Positions 26,939 through 35,882 of a stretch of DNA of 64,000 nucleotides are shown piece after piece. Each line of letters opens with the position of its first letter. The stretch's first letter is position 1. Under the pieces are notes generated by a model. That model saw nothing but the letters and a program-made list of their open reading frames with translations, searched no databases and had not been told where the DNA came from. The stretch comes from CAZVON01 sp964628435. Its GTDB lineage: Bacteria > Patescibacteriota > Microgenomatia > Levybacterales > UBA12049. The stretch spans positions 9,484-73,483 of the forward strand of contig CAZVON010000002.1 in assembly GCA_964628435.1 (NCBI GenBank). The letters are read 5' to 3'. A program made the position numbers and the translations under genes.

Positions 26939-28435
26939 CTAGAGTTTCTCTGTTACTTTATATTCAATACGTTTTCCAAACATAAGTTGTGTATGAGAAA
27001 TAAGTGCTGGAAGTGTTGAAAGGAAAAATCCAACAACTGGTAATAAAACAAATTCAAGAGGAAATAAAAATTGTCGCGCTTTTGGCATTGGTGTCGTAGT
27101 CTTGTGGCGATTTCTAAAATCGATAATAATCATGCATAAAAGAGCAAATAAACAAGAAGTAAGGATAACCCCAGCAAGCCGTGGTAAGTTATATCCAAGG
27201 GTGGTTCGAGAGAAGACAGGGTTAACAAACGGCATAACATTCGCTGCTATTGTTATTATAAACCAATTTACTGGCCAGAGAAAGTGTTCTAAGAGCACAT
27301 TATAAAGCATGATTGTTTTTCTCATAAATGGAACGTTTGGTACCGTGAACCACCATTTAATAAAGAGTGGATCGTCTGATACTCCCCATGACCATCTCAG
27401 TTCTTGATTGTATTTATTTTTAAGACTTTTAAAGTAACTTGATGAAAGAGGCGCATCCATAGACGTTTTGAGAAAGATAGGTTCTGCCCATAATTGACCT
27501 TTCATTTTATAAAATGCCTTAAAAAAGATTCGGTAATCTTCTGGGATAACATCAACATCCCAATATCCAATTTTATGAAGGAGTGAAAAAGAAAGAGAAT
27601 ATGTAGAGTTTGCAATAAGACGATCTTTTTGTACGAGCACTGCTGTTCTCCACAAGCTGCCAAAAAACGATAAGATTCGAACCGGCGCAGGGACATGCCA
27701 GAAGTTATTATAATTTACATTTGCTGATTGCCAAAATTTATTATATCGTTTAGGATCAGTGAGAAATTTATAGGTAAGATAAGCGAAATATTGTTTATCG
27801 AATATCGAATCTGCATCAACTGAAGAAACAGTTGCAAAGTTAAGATTCGCTTTTCCTGTTTTGATAAGCGTGTCATATGCTACTTTTCCTGCATACGCTT
27901 CGTTTGATGATTTCCCTTTTACCTCGCCAATAAGATCTGGATGATAGGTGGCAAAAATGCTTCCAAACATATGCTTAAATTCCTGAATCAATATATCTGC
28001 TTTTTCTTGTGCATCTGATTCTCGCTTTTCCATCGCAAGGATAACATGGAGGTGTTTTAGAGGAAGTGTTTGTTGGGCAAACGACTGAATAGAAGATTTT
28101 AGTTTATGAACAGATTCTTTGTAATTAGGGATAATAATAATATGATGAACTTTTTTTGCGTCTGGTAGTAGTTGTGCTTTTACTAGCCAATCAATCTTTT
28201 CTGCTTCGGCAATTTTTTTAGAGGCGATGTGCGCAGTAACAACTAAGGTAAATGACTTATAAAACCAATAAATATCAAAAAACAAAATAAAGTACGCAAT
28301 AACCTGGGGAATAAAAAAAGACCCCCAGAGAGGAGAGAGAATAAGAGCCCAAGAGAAAAATCCAGGTACCATTTCTAGAGCTCGTCTCGTTTTAATTGGA
28401 TATCGATCAAAAATATATTGAAAAAACGGTGTCAT
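26939..28435 (-). CDS. family 2-like membrane glycosyltransferase
   Basis: A 498-residue protein with two N-terminal membrane helices, a cytoplasmic GT-A domain and several C-terminal helices. SSVDADSIF carries the DxD metal-binding motif, and QELRWSWGVSDDP resembles the (Q/R)xxRW motif of processive GT2 enzymes. It probably extends a surface polysaccharide. It is 4 bp downstream of tatD and 13 bp upstream of the GT39 gene, so one transcript spans this block. Confidence 0.8.
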   Translation of the reverse strand: MTPFFQYIFDRYPIKTRRALEMVPGFFSWALILSPLWGSFFIPQVIAYFILFFDIYWFYKSFTLVVTAHIASKKIAEAEKIDWLVKAQLLPDAKKVHHIIIIPNYKESVHKLKSSIQSFAQQTLPLKHLHVILAMEKRESDAQEKADILIQEFKHMFGSIFATYHPDLIGEVKGKSSNEAYAGKVAYDTLIKTGKANLNFATVSSVDADSIFDKQYFAYLTYKFLTDPKRYNKFWQSANVNYNNFWHVPAPVRILSFFGSLWRTAVLVQKDRLIANSTYSLSFSLLHKIGYWDVDVIPEDYRIFFKAFYKMKGQLWAEPIFLKTSMDAPLSSSYFKSLKNKYNQELRWSWGVSDDPLFIKWWFTVPNVPFMRKTIMLYNVLLEHFLWPVNWFIITIAANVMPFVNPVFSRTTLGYNLPRLAGVILTSCLFALLCMIIIDFRNRHKTTTPMPKARQFLFPLEFVLLPVVGFFLSTLPALISHTQLMFGKRIEYKVTEKL

Positions 28436-28439
28436 ATTT

Positions 28440-29261
28440 TTATGATTTAATTTGTGAACGCTTCGTGTTTAGTTTAAAGAGAGTTTCTACATTCTGTTTT
28501 ACATGAGTGTTTAACTCTTCAAAAGAAATACCTTTAAGCTTTGCCATAAATTCTCCTATAAGTATAGCATATTGAGGTTCATTTCTCGTACCGCGATGAG
28601 GTTCAGGGGTTAGGTATGGACTGTCGGTTTCAATAACAATCCGATCAAGTGGTGTATGACGGGCAAGATCTTTGAGGGTGGTGTTTTCTCCTGGAGCCAG
28701 TCCTTTATAGGTGATATTGCCGTCAAAACCAATATAAAATCCCATTTGCAAAGCAGATTTTAATACGTCCATACTACCGGAGAAGCAATGAAACATACCT
28801 GGGATAGTTAAGAGGTTAGCGCTATAAGCTTTGAGGATTTCAATAATATGATTTCCCGCATGGCGGTTATGGATCTGCAGGGGCAATTTTAATCTATGAG
28901 CCAGCGCTATCTGTTTGCTAAATACTTCTTTTTGCTGTTTTGGGTCAACAATACCATTTGATTTGTAAGAATAGTAATCCATGCCAATTTCGCCAATTGC
29001 TACAACTTTCGGATTGTTGGTTAATGCTTCCAGTTTTTCTTCCCAGCCTTCTCTGATCTTATCAGCATGGTGAGGGTGCACTCCAACAATCGCATAGAGG
29101 TTTTCGTATTGATTGGCGAGTCTGACTGCCCACTCACTTGAATCAATTTTTGTGCCAACATTGATGATCGCTTTAACGCCAGCTTGGGTGGCATTTTTAA
29201 TAACCTGATCATAATCGTTTTGAAAAGACTTAAAATTCAAATGGCAATGGACATCAATCAT
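28440..29261 (-). CDS. tatD: TatD-family metal-dependent DNase
   Basis: A 273-residue TIM-barrel hydrolase. Metal-binding motifs are present: VHCHLNF at 4-10, GEIGMDYY with the bridging glutamate near 93, PLQIHNRHA near 130, HCFSG near 156 and ETDSPYLTP near 207. TatD proteins act as 3'-5' DNA exonucleases in DNA repair and turnover. It lies just downstream of metG, a pairing common in bacteria. Confidence 0.93.
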   Translation of the reverse strand: MIDVHCHLNFKSFQNDYDQVIKNATQAGVKAIINVGTKIDSSEWAVRLANQYENLYAIVGVHPHHADKIREGWEEKLEALTNNPKVVAIGEIGMDYYSYKSNGIVDPKQQKEVFSKQIALAHRLKLPLQIHNRHAGNHIIEILKAYSANLLTIPGMFHCFSGSMDVLKSALQMGFYIGFDGNITYKGLAPGENTTLKDLARHTPLDRIVIETDSPYLTPEPHRGTRNEPQYAILIGEFMAKLKGISFEELNTHVKQNVETLFKLNTKRSQIKS

Positions 29262-29292
29262 ACTAGATGAATTATGAATTAAGATTTATAAA
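29262..29292. repeat. AT-rich spacer with GAATTATGAATTA units
   Basis: The 31 bp between metG and tatD consist of related units (GAATTATGAATTA, then ATTTATAAATTATG). The sequence is similar in style to the GAATTC-type repeats in lepA and may be a local simple repeat rather than a regulatory site. Confidence 0.45.
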
Positions 29293-30729
29293 TTATGCAA
29301 GTCTTGGAAAAAGAGGTTTTTGGGAACGAATAGGACCTTTAAATTGTTGTTGGATTTTTTGGGCGGTTTCTGGGAGAAAAAGTTCAAGGGCCTTCACTAT
29401 AGCTATGACTTTAGGGAGAATTTCTAGAAGAGTTTTTTTTCTTTCTGATACTTCTTGTTTCCATGGTTGTTTAATATTAATAAAAACATCTATATCTTTG
29501 ATTTCTCGCCAGATTTCTTCTAGTGCCAAGTTAAATTCAAAATGTTGTATGTGTTCGTAATAGCCTCCTTTTTTTAAGTTACTGAATGTTACAGAGGAAG
29601 ATTTTAGTTCATTCTCAAGCTCAATACTTTCACAAAGCTTAGCTACTCTAGCCACTAAGTTACCAAGTCCATTCGCAAGATCTGCGTTATATACTTCTTT
29701 GAATTTTTCTTCTGAAAAATCTCCGTCAGAAAACGGAGAAATTTTTGCAAGCAGATAATACCGAACCGCATCCGCACCATACTTTTCAATAAGTACATTC
29801 GGATCAATGACATTTCCGAGCGTTTTGGACATTTTTTGTCCATTTACCGTGATATATTCATGTACAAAAATACTTTTAGGTAATGGTAATTCAGCAGCCA
29901 AGAGAAACGCAGGCCAGTATACAGCATGGAAGCGAAGAATTCCTTTACCGATAACATGCAAATTTACAGGACTCCATTTTTTAAATTTTTTTTCTTCTGT
30001 TCCAAATCCAATACCACTGTGATAAATATTTAACGCATCAAACCAAACGTACATACGTTGTGAATTATCACCTGGTACTGGTACTCCCCAATTTTTTGCC
30101 CGAGCATTTGAGCGAGAGATACTAATATCTTTAAGTCCTGCTTTAAGAAAAGAAAGCACTTCTTGTTTTCTATGAGATGGAATAATGATAATTTGATCAG
30201 TTGCGATTATTTTTTCTAACTCTTGTTGGAACTCTGATAGTTTAAAAAAATAATTTTCTTCTGATACTTCGTCCAATTTTCTGCCAGGATGTTCAAAGCA
30301 TTCTTGATTTTCGTTCAATTCTCCTGCTTCATAAAAAAGCTCACATCCTACACAATAAAGTCCAGTATAATTTCGTTTATCAATATAGCCGTGTTTAGAG
30401 CATAGTTCCCATAACTTTTGGGATGAGGTATGATGTTTAGCATCACTTCCCTTTTGCCATACATCAAACTGCACATTGAGTTTTTTTGAAAGGTCATAAA
30501 ACGCTTGTGTATTGGTATCAACAAATTGTTGTATCTGAATACCAGCTTGTTCTGCTGCCTGGACGTTTTTGAGCGCATTTTCATCTCCCCCGCATAACAG
30601 AAGCGTTTCGTCACCAATAAGTCGGTGGAATCGAGCGATTACATCAGACTGAATAAATTCTAAGGCATGGCCGATATGTGGTTTGGCATTCACATACGGA
30701 ATTGAATTGGCAATGTAAAATTTCTTCAT
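29293..30729 (-). CDS. metG: methionyl-tRNA synthetase
   Basis: A 478-residue class I synthetase. The HIGH-type motif is PHIGHALEF near residue 17, the KMSKS loop is QKMSKTLGN near 300, and a zinc-knuckle remnant CVGCELF..C..HP lies near 127-145. It lacks the C-terminal tRNA-binding/dimerisation domain of the long bacterial form, so it corresponds to the short type. A TAAAAT box ends 6 nt before the ATG, so the mRNA is probably leaderless. Confidence 0.95.
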   Translation of the reverse strand: MKKFYIANSIPYVNAKPHIGHALEFIQSDVIARFHRLIGDETLLLCGGDENALKNVQAAEQAGIQIQQFVDTNTQAFYDLSKKLNVQFDVWQKGSDAKHHTSSQKLWELCSKHGYIDKRNYTGLYCVGCELFYEAGELNENQECFEHPGRKLDEVSEENYFFKLSEFQQELEKIIATDQIIIIPSHRKQEVLSFLKAGLKDISISRSNARAKNWGVPVPGDNSQRMYVWFDALNIYHSGIGFGTEEKKFKKWSPVNLHVIGKGILRFHAVYWPAFLLAAELPLPKSIFVHEYITVNGQKMSKTLGNVIDPNVLIEKYGADAVRYYLLAKISPFSDGDFSEEKFKEVYNADLANGLGNLVARVAKLCESIELENELKSSSVTFSNLKKGGYYEHIQHFEFNLALEEIWREIKDIDVFINIKQPWKQEVSERKKTLLEILPKVIAIVKALELFLPETAQKIQQQFKGPIRSQKPLFPRLA

Positions 30730-30735
30730 GGTGGA

Positions 30736-30741
30736 ATTTTA
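30736..30741 (-). promoter_or_regulatory. -10 box of metG
   Basis: TAAAAT 6 nt before the metG ATG. The -35 candidate (TTGCTT at 18 bp, 30760-30765) is weak. The placement matches the leaderless promoters elsewhere in the window. Confidence 0.4.
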
Positions 30742-30766
30742 CCAGAGAATGTACGTATCAAGCAAG

Positions 30767-31099
30767 CTATCGTTTTTTAAACGATAAGACCAGAAGAATA
30801 AAAACAGTTGCCAAAAGAATAACAAAAAAAGGATGCGTAAGATTAAGTAGTCGTAAAGTTAAATACGACACGCAAAAAAAACTACCCAAAAATGCAAATC
30901 GACCATTGTTAAAAATATATGTTAATAATGAGAAACTTGTTAAAAAAAGCAGCAAAAGAAAAACAGGGATATATGAAAGCTGGTAATGCTGTAAAGAAAA
31001 AATAGCAATTGGAGGGATAAAATACGCAATATACAAAAGAGCGGCAGAAGAGATAAGAAAGAGAGCTAAGGAAAAAAATGATCGATTTTTTTGCTTCAC
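30767..31099 (-). CDS. small membrane protein, unknown
   Basis: A 110-residue protein made mostly of three or four membrane helices with short basic loops (NNGR, FKKR at the end). The start is a GTG. I recognise no family. It stands alone between metG and the divergent hrcA operon. The composition could also come from a fortuitous hydrophobic frame, but the length, the lack of any competing gene and the basic C-terminus favour a real gene. Confidence 0.5.
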   Translation of the reverse strand: MKQKNRSFFSLALFLISSAALLYIAYFIPPIAIFSLQHYQLSYIPVFLLLLFLTSFSLLTYIFNNGRFAFLGSFFCVSYLTLRLLNLTHPFFVILLATVFILLVLSFKKR

Positions 31100-31207
31100 G
31101 GTACATAAAGTTTAACATACCTTATATTGTCAGAGGGTCACTTTATACGTGATATTTGTTGCGAAAATTTCTTATAGAGCAGATTTAATAACCCATCAAA
31201 TGACCCC

Positions 31208-31236
31208 TTGACACGTTTTGGCAGTCATGATATGAT
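31208..31236 (+). promoter_or_regulatory. promoter of hrcA-grpE-dnaK
   Basis: Perfect TTGACA (31208-31213), 17 bp, TATGAT (31231-31236). The expected start at about 31243 leaves a leader of only 8-9 nt before the ATG at 31252. Confidence 0.8.
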
Positions 31237-31244
31237 ACTGCTAA
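31218..31244 (+). promoter_or_regulatory. CIRCE operator (HrcA binding site)
   Basis: TTGGCAGTC, 9 bp, TACTGCTAA. It matches the CIRCE plan (TTAGCACTC-N9-GAGTGCTAA) with compensating changes in both arms (CAGT/ACTG). It lies between the -35 and the start codon and covers the -10 box, so bound HrcA would block RNA polymerase. This is negative autoregulation of the heat-shock operon. Confidence 0.75.
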
Positions 31245-31251
31245 TCGCAAT

Positions 31252-31983
31252 ATGCACGATCTTACTCAGCGTCAAGTTGAAATTCTGAAGAGCCTTATCG
31301 AAGAATATATTAATACTGCAGAGCCAGTTGGATCAGAAACTCTTGAAAAGAAACACAATTTAAGCGCATCCCCAGCAACAATTCGCAACGAAATGGTACG
31401 GTTAACGGAACTTGGCTACTTAAAAAAACCTCACACGTCTGCTGGTCGTATACCAACCTCTCGTGGGATGAAATTTTATGTAAAGCAACTGATGAAAGAA
31501 AAAGAGCTTTCAGTTGCAGAGGAAGTTGCGTTAAAAGAACGTTTGTGGGACTACAGAGATAAAACACAAGTATTTCTTAAAGAATTAACCAAGACACTTG
31601 CAGATAAAACCAAGACACTTGCAGTTGCTACCACGAATAAAGGAGATGTTTATTGTTCAGGGTATGCCAACATATTAGAAATGCCAGAATTTTTTGATAT
31701 CGATGTTACTAAAACATTGCTTTCAGCCATTGACGAATTTGAATATTTTCGCGCTATAGTAGCAAATGTTATAGATGAAGAAGATATTCATGTGCTTCTT
31801 GGAGAAGATCTTGGGCCAAAATTGCCTGCCAATTATGGATTTGTCTTTACTCATTATGAAACACCGATGAATTTAAGTGGAGAAATTGGAGTGATTGGCC
31901 CGGTACGATTGAATTACAACCATGTATTTCCTACGCTTCGAGTTTTTAGAAACTTAATGATAGAAATAGCACGAGGATGGTAA
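31252..31983 (+). CDS. hrcA: heat-inducible transcription repressor HrcA, short form
   Basis: A 243-residue repressor. The N-terminal winged helix is clear (LTQRQVEILKSLIEEYI, then SASPATIRNEMVRLTELGYLKKPHTSAGRIPT). The C-terminal half, ending in the conserved IGVIGPVRLNY, is much shorter than in the usual ~340-residue proteins, mainly because the middle insertion is reduced. It binds CIRCE and represses chaperone genes. The CIRCE-like site overlaps its own promoter. The gene is followed by grpE after 13 bp. Confidence 0.92.
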   Translation: MHDLTQRQVEILKSLIEEYINTAEPVGSETLEKKHNLSASPATIRNEMVRLTELGYLKKPHTSAGRIPTSRGMKFYVKQLMKEKELSVAEEVALKERLWDYRDKTQVFLKELTKTLADKTKTLAVATTNKGDVYCSGYANILEMPEFFDIDVTKTLLSAIDEFEYFRAIVANVIDEEDIHVLLGEDLGPKLPANYGFVFTHYETPMNLSGEIGVIGPVRLNYNHVFPTLRVFRNLMIEIARGW

Positions 31984-31996
31984 GGAACAGAAAACA

Positions 31997-32500
31997 ATGG
32001 TAAAAGACGATCAAAAGTTAAAAAAAGAAGAAAAAGAGATAGACGAAGAACACGATAAAAAAGAAGTTGAGCAGTTAAATCAAAAAGTCGAAGAATTAGA
32101 AAATAAGTATAAGCGGGCATTAGCTGATTATCAGAATTTACAAAAAAGAGTAGGAGAAGAAAAAAGTGATTGGATTAAGAGCGCGAACAAGCAGATACTC
32201 TTGCGTTTACTGTCAGTTTTAGATACACTTATGCTTGCAAGCGGGCATAGTAGCGATGCGTCATTAAAGGTAAGTGTTCAGCTCTTTTTAGATGTTTTAA
32301 AACAAGAAGGGGTAGTAAAGGTAGAAACAACTGGAGAGGAATTTGATCCTCGTACCATGGAATGTGTAGAAGTAAAAGAAGGGGAAGACGGAAAAGTAAT
32401 GCAAGAAACGCGTGCAGGGTTTTTGTTACATGATAAAGTATTGCGGCCAGCATTAGTGGTAGTAGGGAAAAAGAGTAAAGAGGATAGAGCTAATAGTTAA
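31997..32500 (+). CDS. grpE: nucleotide exchange factor GrpE
   Basis: A 167-residue protein: charged N-terminus, long coiled coil (about 8-55, with [12 protein letters not shown]), then a four-helix and beta-wing region ending in the [11 protein letters not shown] and [16 protein letters not shown] signatures. It releases ADP from DnaK. AAGGA precedes the ATG. It sits in the conserved hrcA-grpE-dnaK order. Confidence 0.93.
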   Translation: MVKDDQKLKKEEKEIDEEHDKKEVEQLNQKVEELENKYKRALADYQNLQKRVGEEKSDWIKSANKQILLRLLSVLDTLMLASGHSSDASLKVSVQLFLDVLKQEGVVKVETTGEEFDPRTMECVEVKEGEDGKVMQETRAGFLLHDKVLRPALVVVGKKSKEDRANS

Positions 32501-32514
32501 AAAATACATCAACT

Positions 32515-34434
32515 ATGGGAAAAATAATTGGTATTGATTTAGGTACAACAAATTCGTGTATGGCAGTTATGGAAGGTGGAACTCCGAAAGTAATCCACTC
32601 TGCAGAAGGCCGGAATGTTGTTCCATCTGTGGTTGATCCGATTTCTCACGTAGTAGGAGATGTGGCAAAACGTCAGATGGTATTAAAACCTAAGCGCACT
32701 GTTTTTTCGGTAAAACGGTTAATGGGTCGCAAGTTTAACGATGAATCAGTACAACGTGATATAAAATGGCTTCCATATACTGTTAAAACAGGTCGAGATG
32801 GGATGGCAGTAGTAGAAGTAGAAGGAAAAACATTTACTCCTCAAGAAATTTCTGCAATGATTTTGCAGAAAATAAAGTCAGATGCAGAGAGTTACCTTGG
32901 ACAAAAAGTGACCCAAGCAGTTATTACCGTTCCTGCTTACTTTGACGATAGTCAACGACAAGCAACAAAACAAGCAGGAGAAATTGCCGGTCTTGAAGTT
33001 TTGCGAATTATTAATGAGCCAACTGCGGCAGCGCTCTCATATGGACTCGACAAGAAAAATGCGCATACAATTGCGGTATATGATTTAGGAGGAGGGACAT
33101 TTGATATTTCGATTCTTGAGCTAGGTGAAGGAGTTTATGAAGTAAAGTCGACCAATGGAGATACTCATCTAGGAGGAGATGACTTTGATCAAAGAATCAT
33201 AGATTATATTGCTGAAGAGTTCAAAAAAGAGCATGGTATTGATCTTCGGAAAGACTCACAGGCGCTACAACGACTCAAAGAGTCTGCGGAAAAAGCAAAA
33301 ATAGAACTGTCAAGTTCACAAGAAGCATCAATTAATCAACCATTTATAACCCAAGGGAAAGAAGGGCCACTTCATTTAACCATGACTTTAACCCGAGCAA
33401 AACTTGAACAATTGGTTGATGCTTTAATTCAAAAGACACTCAAACCAGTTGAACTTGCGCTCAAAGATGCAAAAATGAAAGCGTCTGATGTGGATGAAAT
33501 AGTACTGGTAGGCGGAATGACGCGCATGCCAAAGATTGTTGAGACAGTAACTAAGTTTTTTGGTAAAGAGCCAAATAAATCAGTCAATCCAGACGAGGTA
33601 GTAGCAGTTGGCGCTGCGGTACAAGCAGGAGTTTTAGGAGGAGAAGTAAAAGATGTACTCCTTCTTGATGTGACTCCCCTTACATTGGGTCTTGAAACAT
33701 TAGGGGGGGTTATGACTTCTTTGATTAGTCGCAATACCACTATTCCAACGTCTAAATCTCAGGTATTCTCAACTGCTGCAGACAACCAAACACAAGTAGA
33801 AATAAATGTACTTCAAGGGGAACGACCCATGGCTCATGATAATAAATCACTGGGAAGATTTATCTTAGATGGTATTCCTCCAGCACCTCGTGGTGTTTCT
33901 CAAATAGAAGTGACTTTTGATATTGATGCAAATGGTATTTTGAATGTTCGCGCGCAGGATAAGGCATCTGGTAAAGAACAAAGTATTAAAATTACTGGTT
34001 CAACAGGGTTAACCAAAGAAGAAGTCGAGCGCATGACCAAAGATGCAGAAATGCATGCTCAAGAAGATCAGGAGAAAAAAGAGCGAATCGAAGCACGAAA
34101 CGCAGCAGACTCGATGATTTTTACTGCAGAGAAATCCCTCAAAGACGTGGGAGATAACGTAGACGAGTCTTTGAAAAAAGAAGTCCAAGAAAAAATTGAT
34201 GGCTTAAAAGCAATTCTTGAGTCAGGAACAAAAGAAGATTTAGAAGCAAAAACCAAGGATCTTTCAGAGAGTCTGCAAAAAATTGGTCAGGCAATGTATG
34301 CTTCGAAAGCTTCGGCGCAAGATCAATCACAACAACGAACGAGCGATCGAGAAGATTCTGATACAACAAACGGAGAACACAAACAAGACAAGAAAGAGAA
34401 AGATGAACCCGTTGAAGGCGAAGTGGTAAATTGA
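32515..34434 (+). CDS. dnaK: molecular chaperone DnaK (Hsp70)
   Basis: A 639-residue Hsp70 of normal length: [13 protein letters not shown] at the N-terminus, [14 protein letters not shown] phosphate motif near residue 190, the interdomain linker [13 protein letters not shown] near 380, then the substrate-binding domain and a lid ending in a charged EGEVVN tail. It works with GrpE and DnaJ. Transcription starts upstream of hrcA, and a hairpin terminator follows 34 bp after the stop. Confidence 0.97.
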   Translation: MGKIIGIDLGTTNSCMAVMEGGTPKVIHSAEGRNVVPSVVDPISHVVGDVAKRQMVLKPKRTVFSVKRLMGRKFNDESVQRDIKWLPYTVKTGRDGMAVVEVEGKTFTPQEISAMILQKIKSDAESYLGQKVTQAVITVPAYFDDSQRQATKQAGEIAGLEVLRIINEPTAAALSYGLDKKNAHTIAVYDLGGGTFDISILELGEGVYEVKSTNGDTHLGGDDFDQRIIDYIAEEFKKEHGIDLRKDSQALQRLKESAEKAKIELSSSQEASINQPFITQGKEGPLHLTMTLTRAKLEQLVDALIQKTLKPVELALKDAKMKASDVDEIVLVGGMTRMPKIVETVTKFFGKEPNKSVNPDEVVAVGAAVQAGVLGGEVKDVLLLDVTPLTLGLETLGGVMTSLISRNTTIPTSKSQVFSTAADNQTQVEINVLQGERPMAHDNKSLGRFILDGIPPAPRGVSQIEVTFDIDANGILNVRAQDKASGKEQSIKITGSTGLTKEEVERMTKDAEMHAQEDQEKKERIEARNAADSMIFTAEKSLKDVGDNVDESLKKEVQEKIDGLKAILESGTKEDLEAKTKDLSESLQKIGQAMYASKASAQDQSQQRTSDREDSDTTNGEHKQDKKEKDEPVEGEVVN

Positions 34435-34467
34435 GGGGAAATAGAAAACAGCACAGAGGAAAAGAGA

Positions 34468-34497
34468 AAATAAGCGCGTATGAGCGCTTATTTGTTA
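34468..34497 (+). terminator. intrinsic terminator after dnaK
   Basis: A perfect 10-bp stem AAATAAGCGC / GCGCTTATTT with a 6-nt loop, followed by a T-rich stretch. It separates dnaK from dnaJ, so dnaJ is either transcribed separately or by read-through. A TATAAT at 34498-34503 directly after it could serve dnaJ. Confidence 0.7.
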
Positions 34498-34605
34498 TAT
34501 AATACATTTACTGAAATAAAAGGTCGTACGGTTGTTCGTAATTATTTAGTTTTTTTTGATCGAACCAACTAACTCGTCACTCATAACGAAAAGGAGTTTT
34601 TAAAA

Positions 34606-35469
34606 ATGGCAAACGCAAAAGATTATTATCAGATATTAAGTGTTTCTAAAAATGCAACACCAGAAGAAATAAAAAAGGCATATCGAAGACTGGCATTGCA
34701 ATATCATCCAGATCGAAACAAAACCAAAGAGGCAGAAGTAAAATTCAAGGAAGTAACTCAAGCCTACGAAGTACTTTCTGATCCTCAAAAAAAGCAGACA
34801 TATGATCAATTTGGATCTTCGGCCTTTGAGCAAGGTGCGGGACAAGGTCCTTTTGGCGGAGGGTATACTGGCAGATATGGACCATTTAGCTATTCATATA
34901 CTACGTCAGGTGGACCAGAAGGATTTGATTTTGGCGGATTTTCAGACCCCTTTGAAATATTTGAACAATTTTTTGGCGGGGCAGCCCGTCAAAGGCGTCC
35001 TGTCTACTCACTTACCATTGATTTTATGGAAGCAGTTCACGGGACAGAGAAAAAGGTGACCATTAACGGTAAGTCTCAAACCATTAAGATTCCAGCAGGA
35101 GTTGACGATGGATCTCGGATTCGGTTTGGTGAGTATGATGTGGTAATAGAAATCAGATCAGATCAGCGTTTTAGGAGAGAAGGATATGATATTATTACTC
35201 AGGAAGAGATCTCATTTGCCAAAGCAGCCCTTGGAGATACTATTACGGTTGAAACAATAGATGGTCCGGTAAAAGTTCGAGTACCGTCAGGTACTCAGCC
35301 AGATACACTTATACGATTGCGGGTAAAGGGAGTACCTCATCTTCGAGGAAGTGGTCGGGGAGATCATTATGTACGAATAAAAGTGATAGTGCCAAAAAGT
35401 TTATCAGGTAAACAAAAACAGCTTCTTGAAGAATTTGAACAAGAAGGTACCAAAAAAGGGTGGTTTTAA
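34606..35469 (+). CDS. DnaJ-like co-chaperone without zinc finger (CbpA type)
   Basis: A 287-residue class B J-protein. The J domain is residues 5-70 with the HPD motif in YHPDRNK, followed by a Gly/Phe-rich segment (about 75-125) and two C-terminal peptide-binding domains. The four CxxCxGxG zinc motifs of classical DnaJ are absent, which makes it CbpA-like. It would deliver substrates to DnaK. AAGGAG lies 9 nt before the ATG. Confidence 0.92.
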   Translation: MANAKDYYQILSVSKNATPEEIKKAYRRLALQYHPDRNKTKEAEVKFKEVTQAYEVLSDPQKKQTYDQFGSSAFEQGAGQGPFGGGYTGRYGPFSYSYTTSGGPEGFDFGGFSDPFEIFEQFFGGAARQRRPVYSLTIDFMEAVHGTEKKVTINGKSQTIKIPAGVDDGSRIRFGEYDVVIEIRSDQRFRREGYDIITQEEISFAKAALGDTITVETIDGPVKVRVPSGTQPDTLIRLRVKGVPHLRGSGRGDHYVRIKVIVPKSLSGKQKQLLEEFEQEGTKKGWF

Positions 35470-35567
35470 CTATGCAAAGACTCATTCCTCTTATTCACTT
35501 TTACTTTGACAGAAAATCCTCATAAGTTTCTTAGAAAGTATTTTCTCTAGATTTCGTTTATGCCCTG

Positions 35568-35576
35568 TGTTACTAT
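35568..35576 (+). promoter_or_regulatory. extended -10 promoter of the VirB2-like gene
   Basis: TGT-TACTAT, an extended -10 motif ending 6 nt before the ATG at 35583. No good -35 is present. The mRNA is expected to be leaderless. Confidence 0.5.
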
Positions 35577-35582
35577 TGATAT

Positions 35583-35876
35583 ATGGCGTGTGCATCGTCT
35601 GAAGTTTTAACGGATCTTGGATGTATTCCTTCAGATCCAGTTGGGTTTGTGGGGAAATTCTATGGTATAGGACTTAGTATTATTGGTGGTGTGGCAGTGC
35701 TTTTTATTATTTATGGAGGATATCTTATCTTAACATCCAAAGGAAATCCGACTCAGCTTGCTCAAGGTAAAAGTACCGTAATGTACGCCATTGTTGGGTT
35801 GCTTTTGGCAATTTTTGGATTTGTGATTACTCAGATAATAACCGTTAACGTTTTGCAACTGCCTGGAGTAAGTTAG
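35583..35876 (+). CDS. VirB2/TrbC-like small membrane protein
   Basis: A 97-residue protein with two membrane helices (about 27-48 and 66-88) separated by a short basic loop (SKGNPTQLAQGKS). This is the topology of VirB2/TrbC-type pilins of type IV secretion systems. It is followed 6 bp later by a TrbL/VirB6-like membrane protein, which supports that reading. No signal peptidase site is evident, and the two cysteines near the N-terminus are unusual. No VirB4 or VirD4 ATPase is in the window. Confidence 0.6.
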   Translation: MACASSEVLTDLGCIPSDPVGFVGKFYGIGLSIIGGVAVLFIIYGGYLILTSKGNPTQLAQGKSTVMYAIVGLLLAIFGFVITQIITVNVLQLPGVS

Positions 35877-35882
35877 TAAAGC

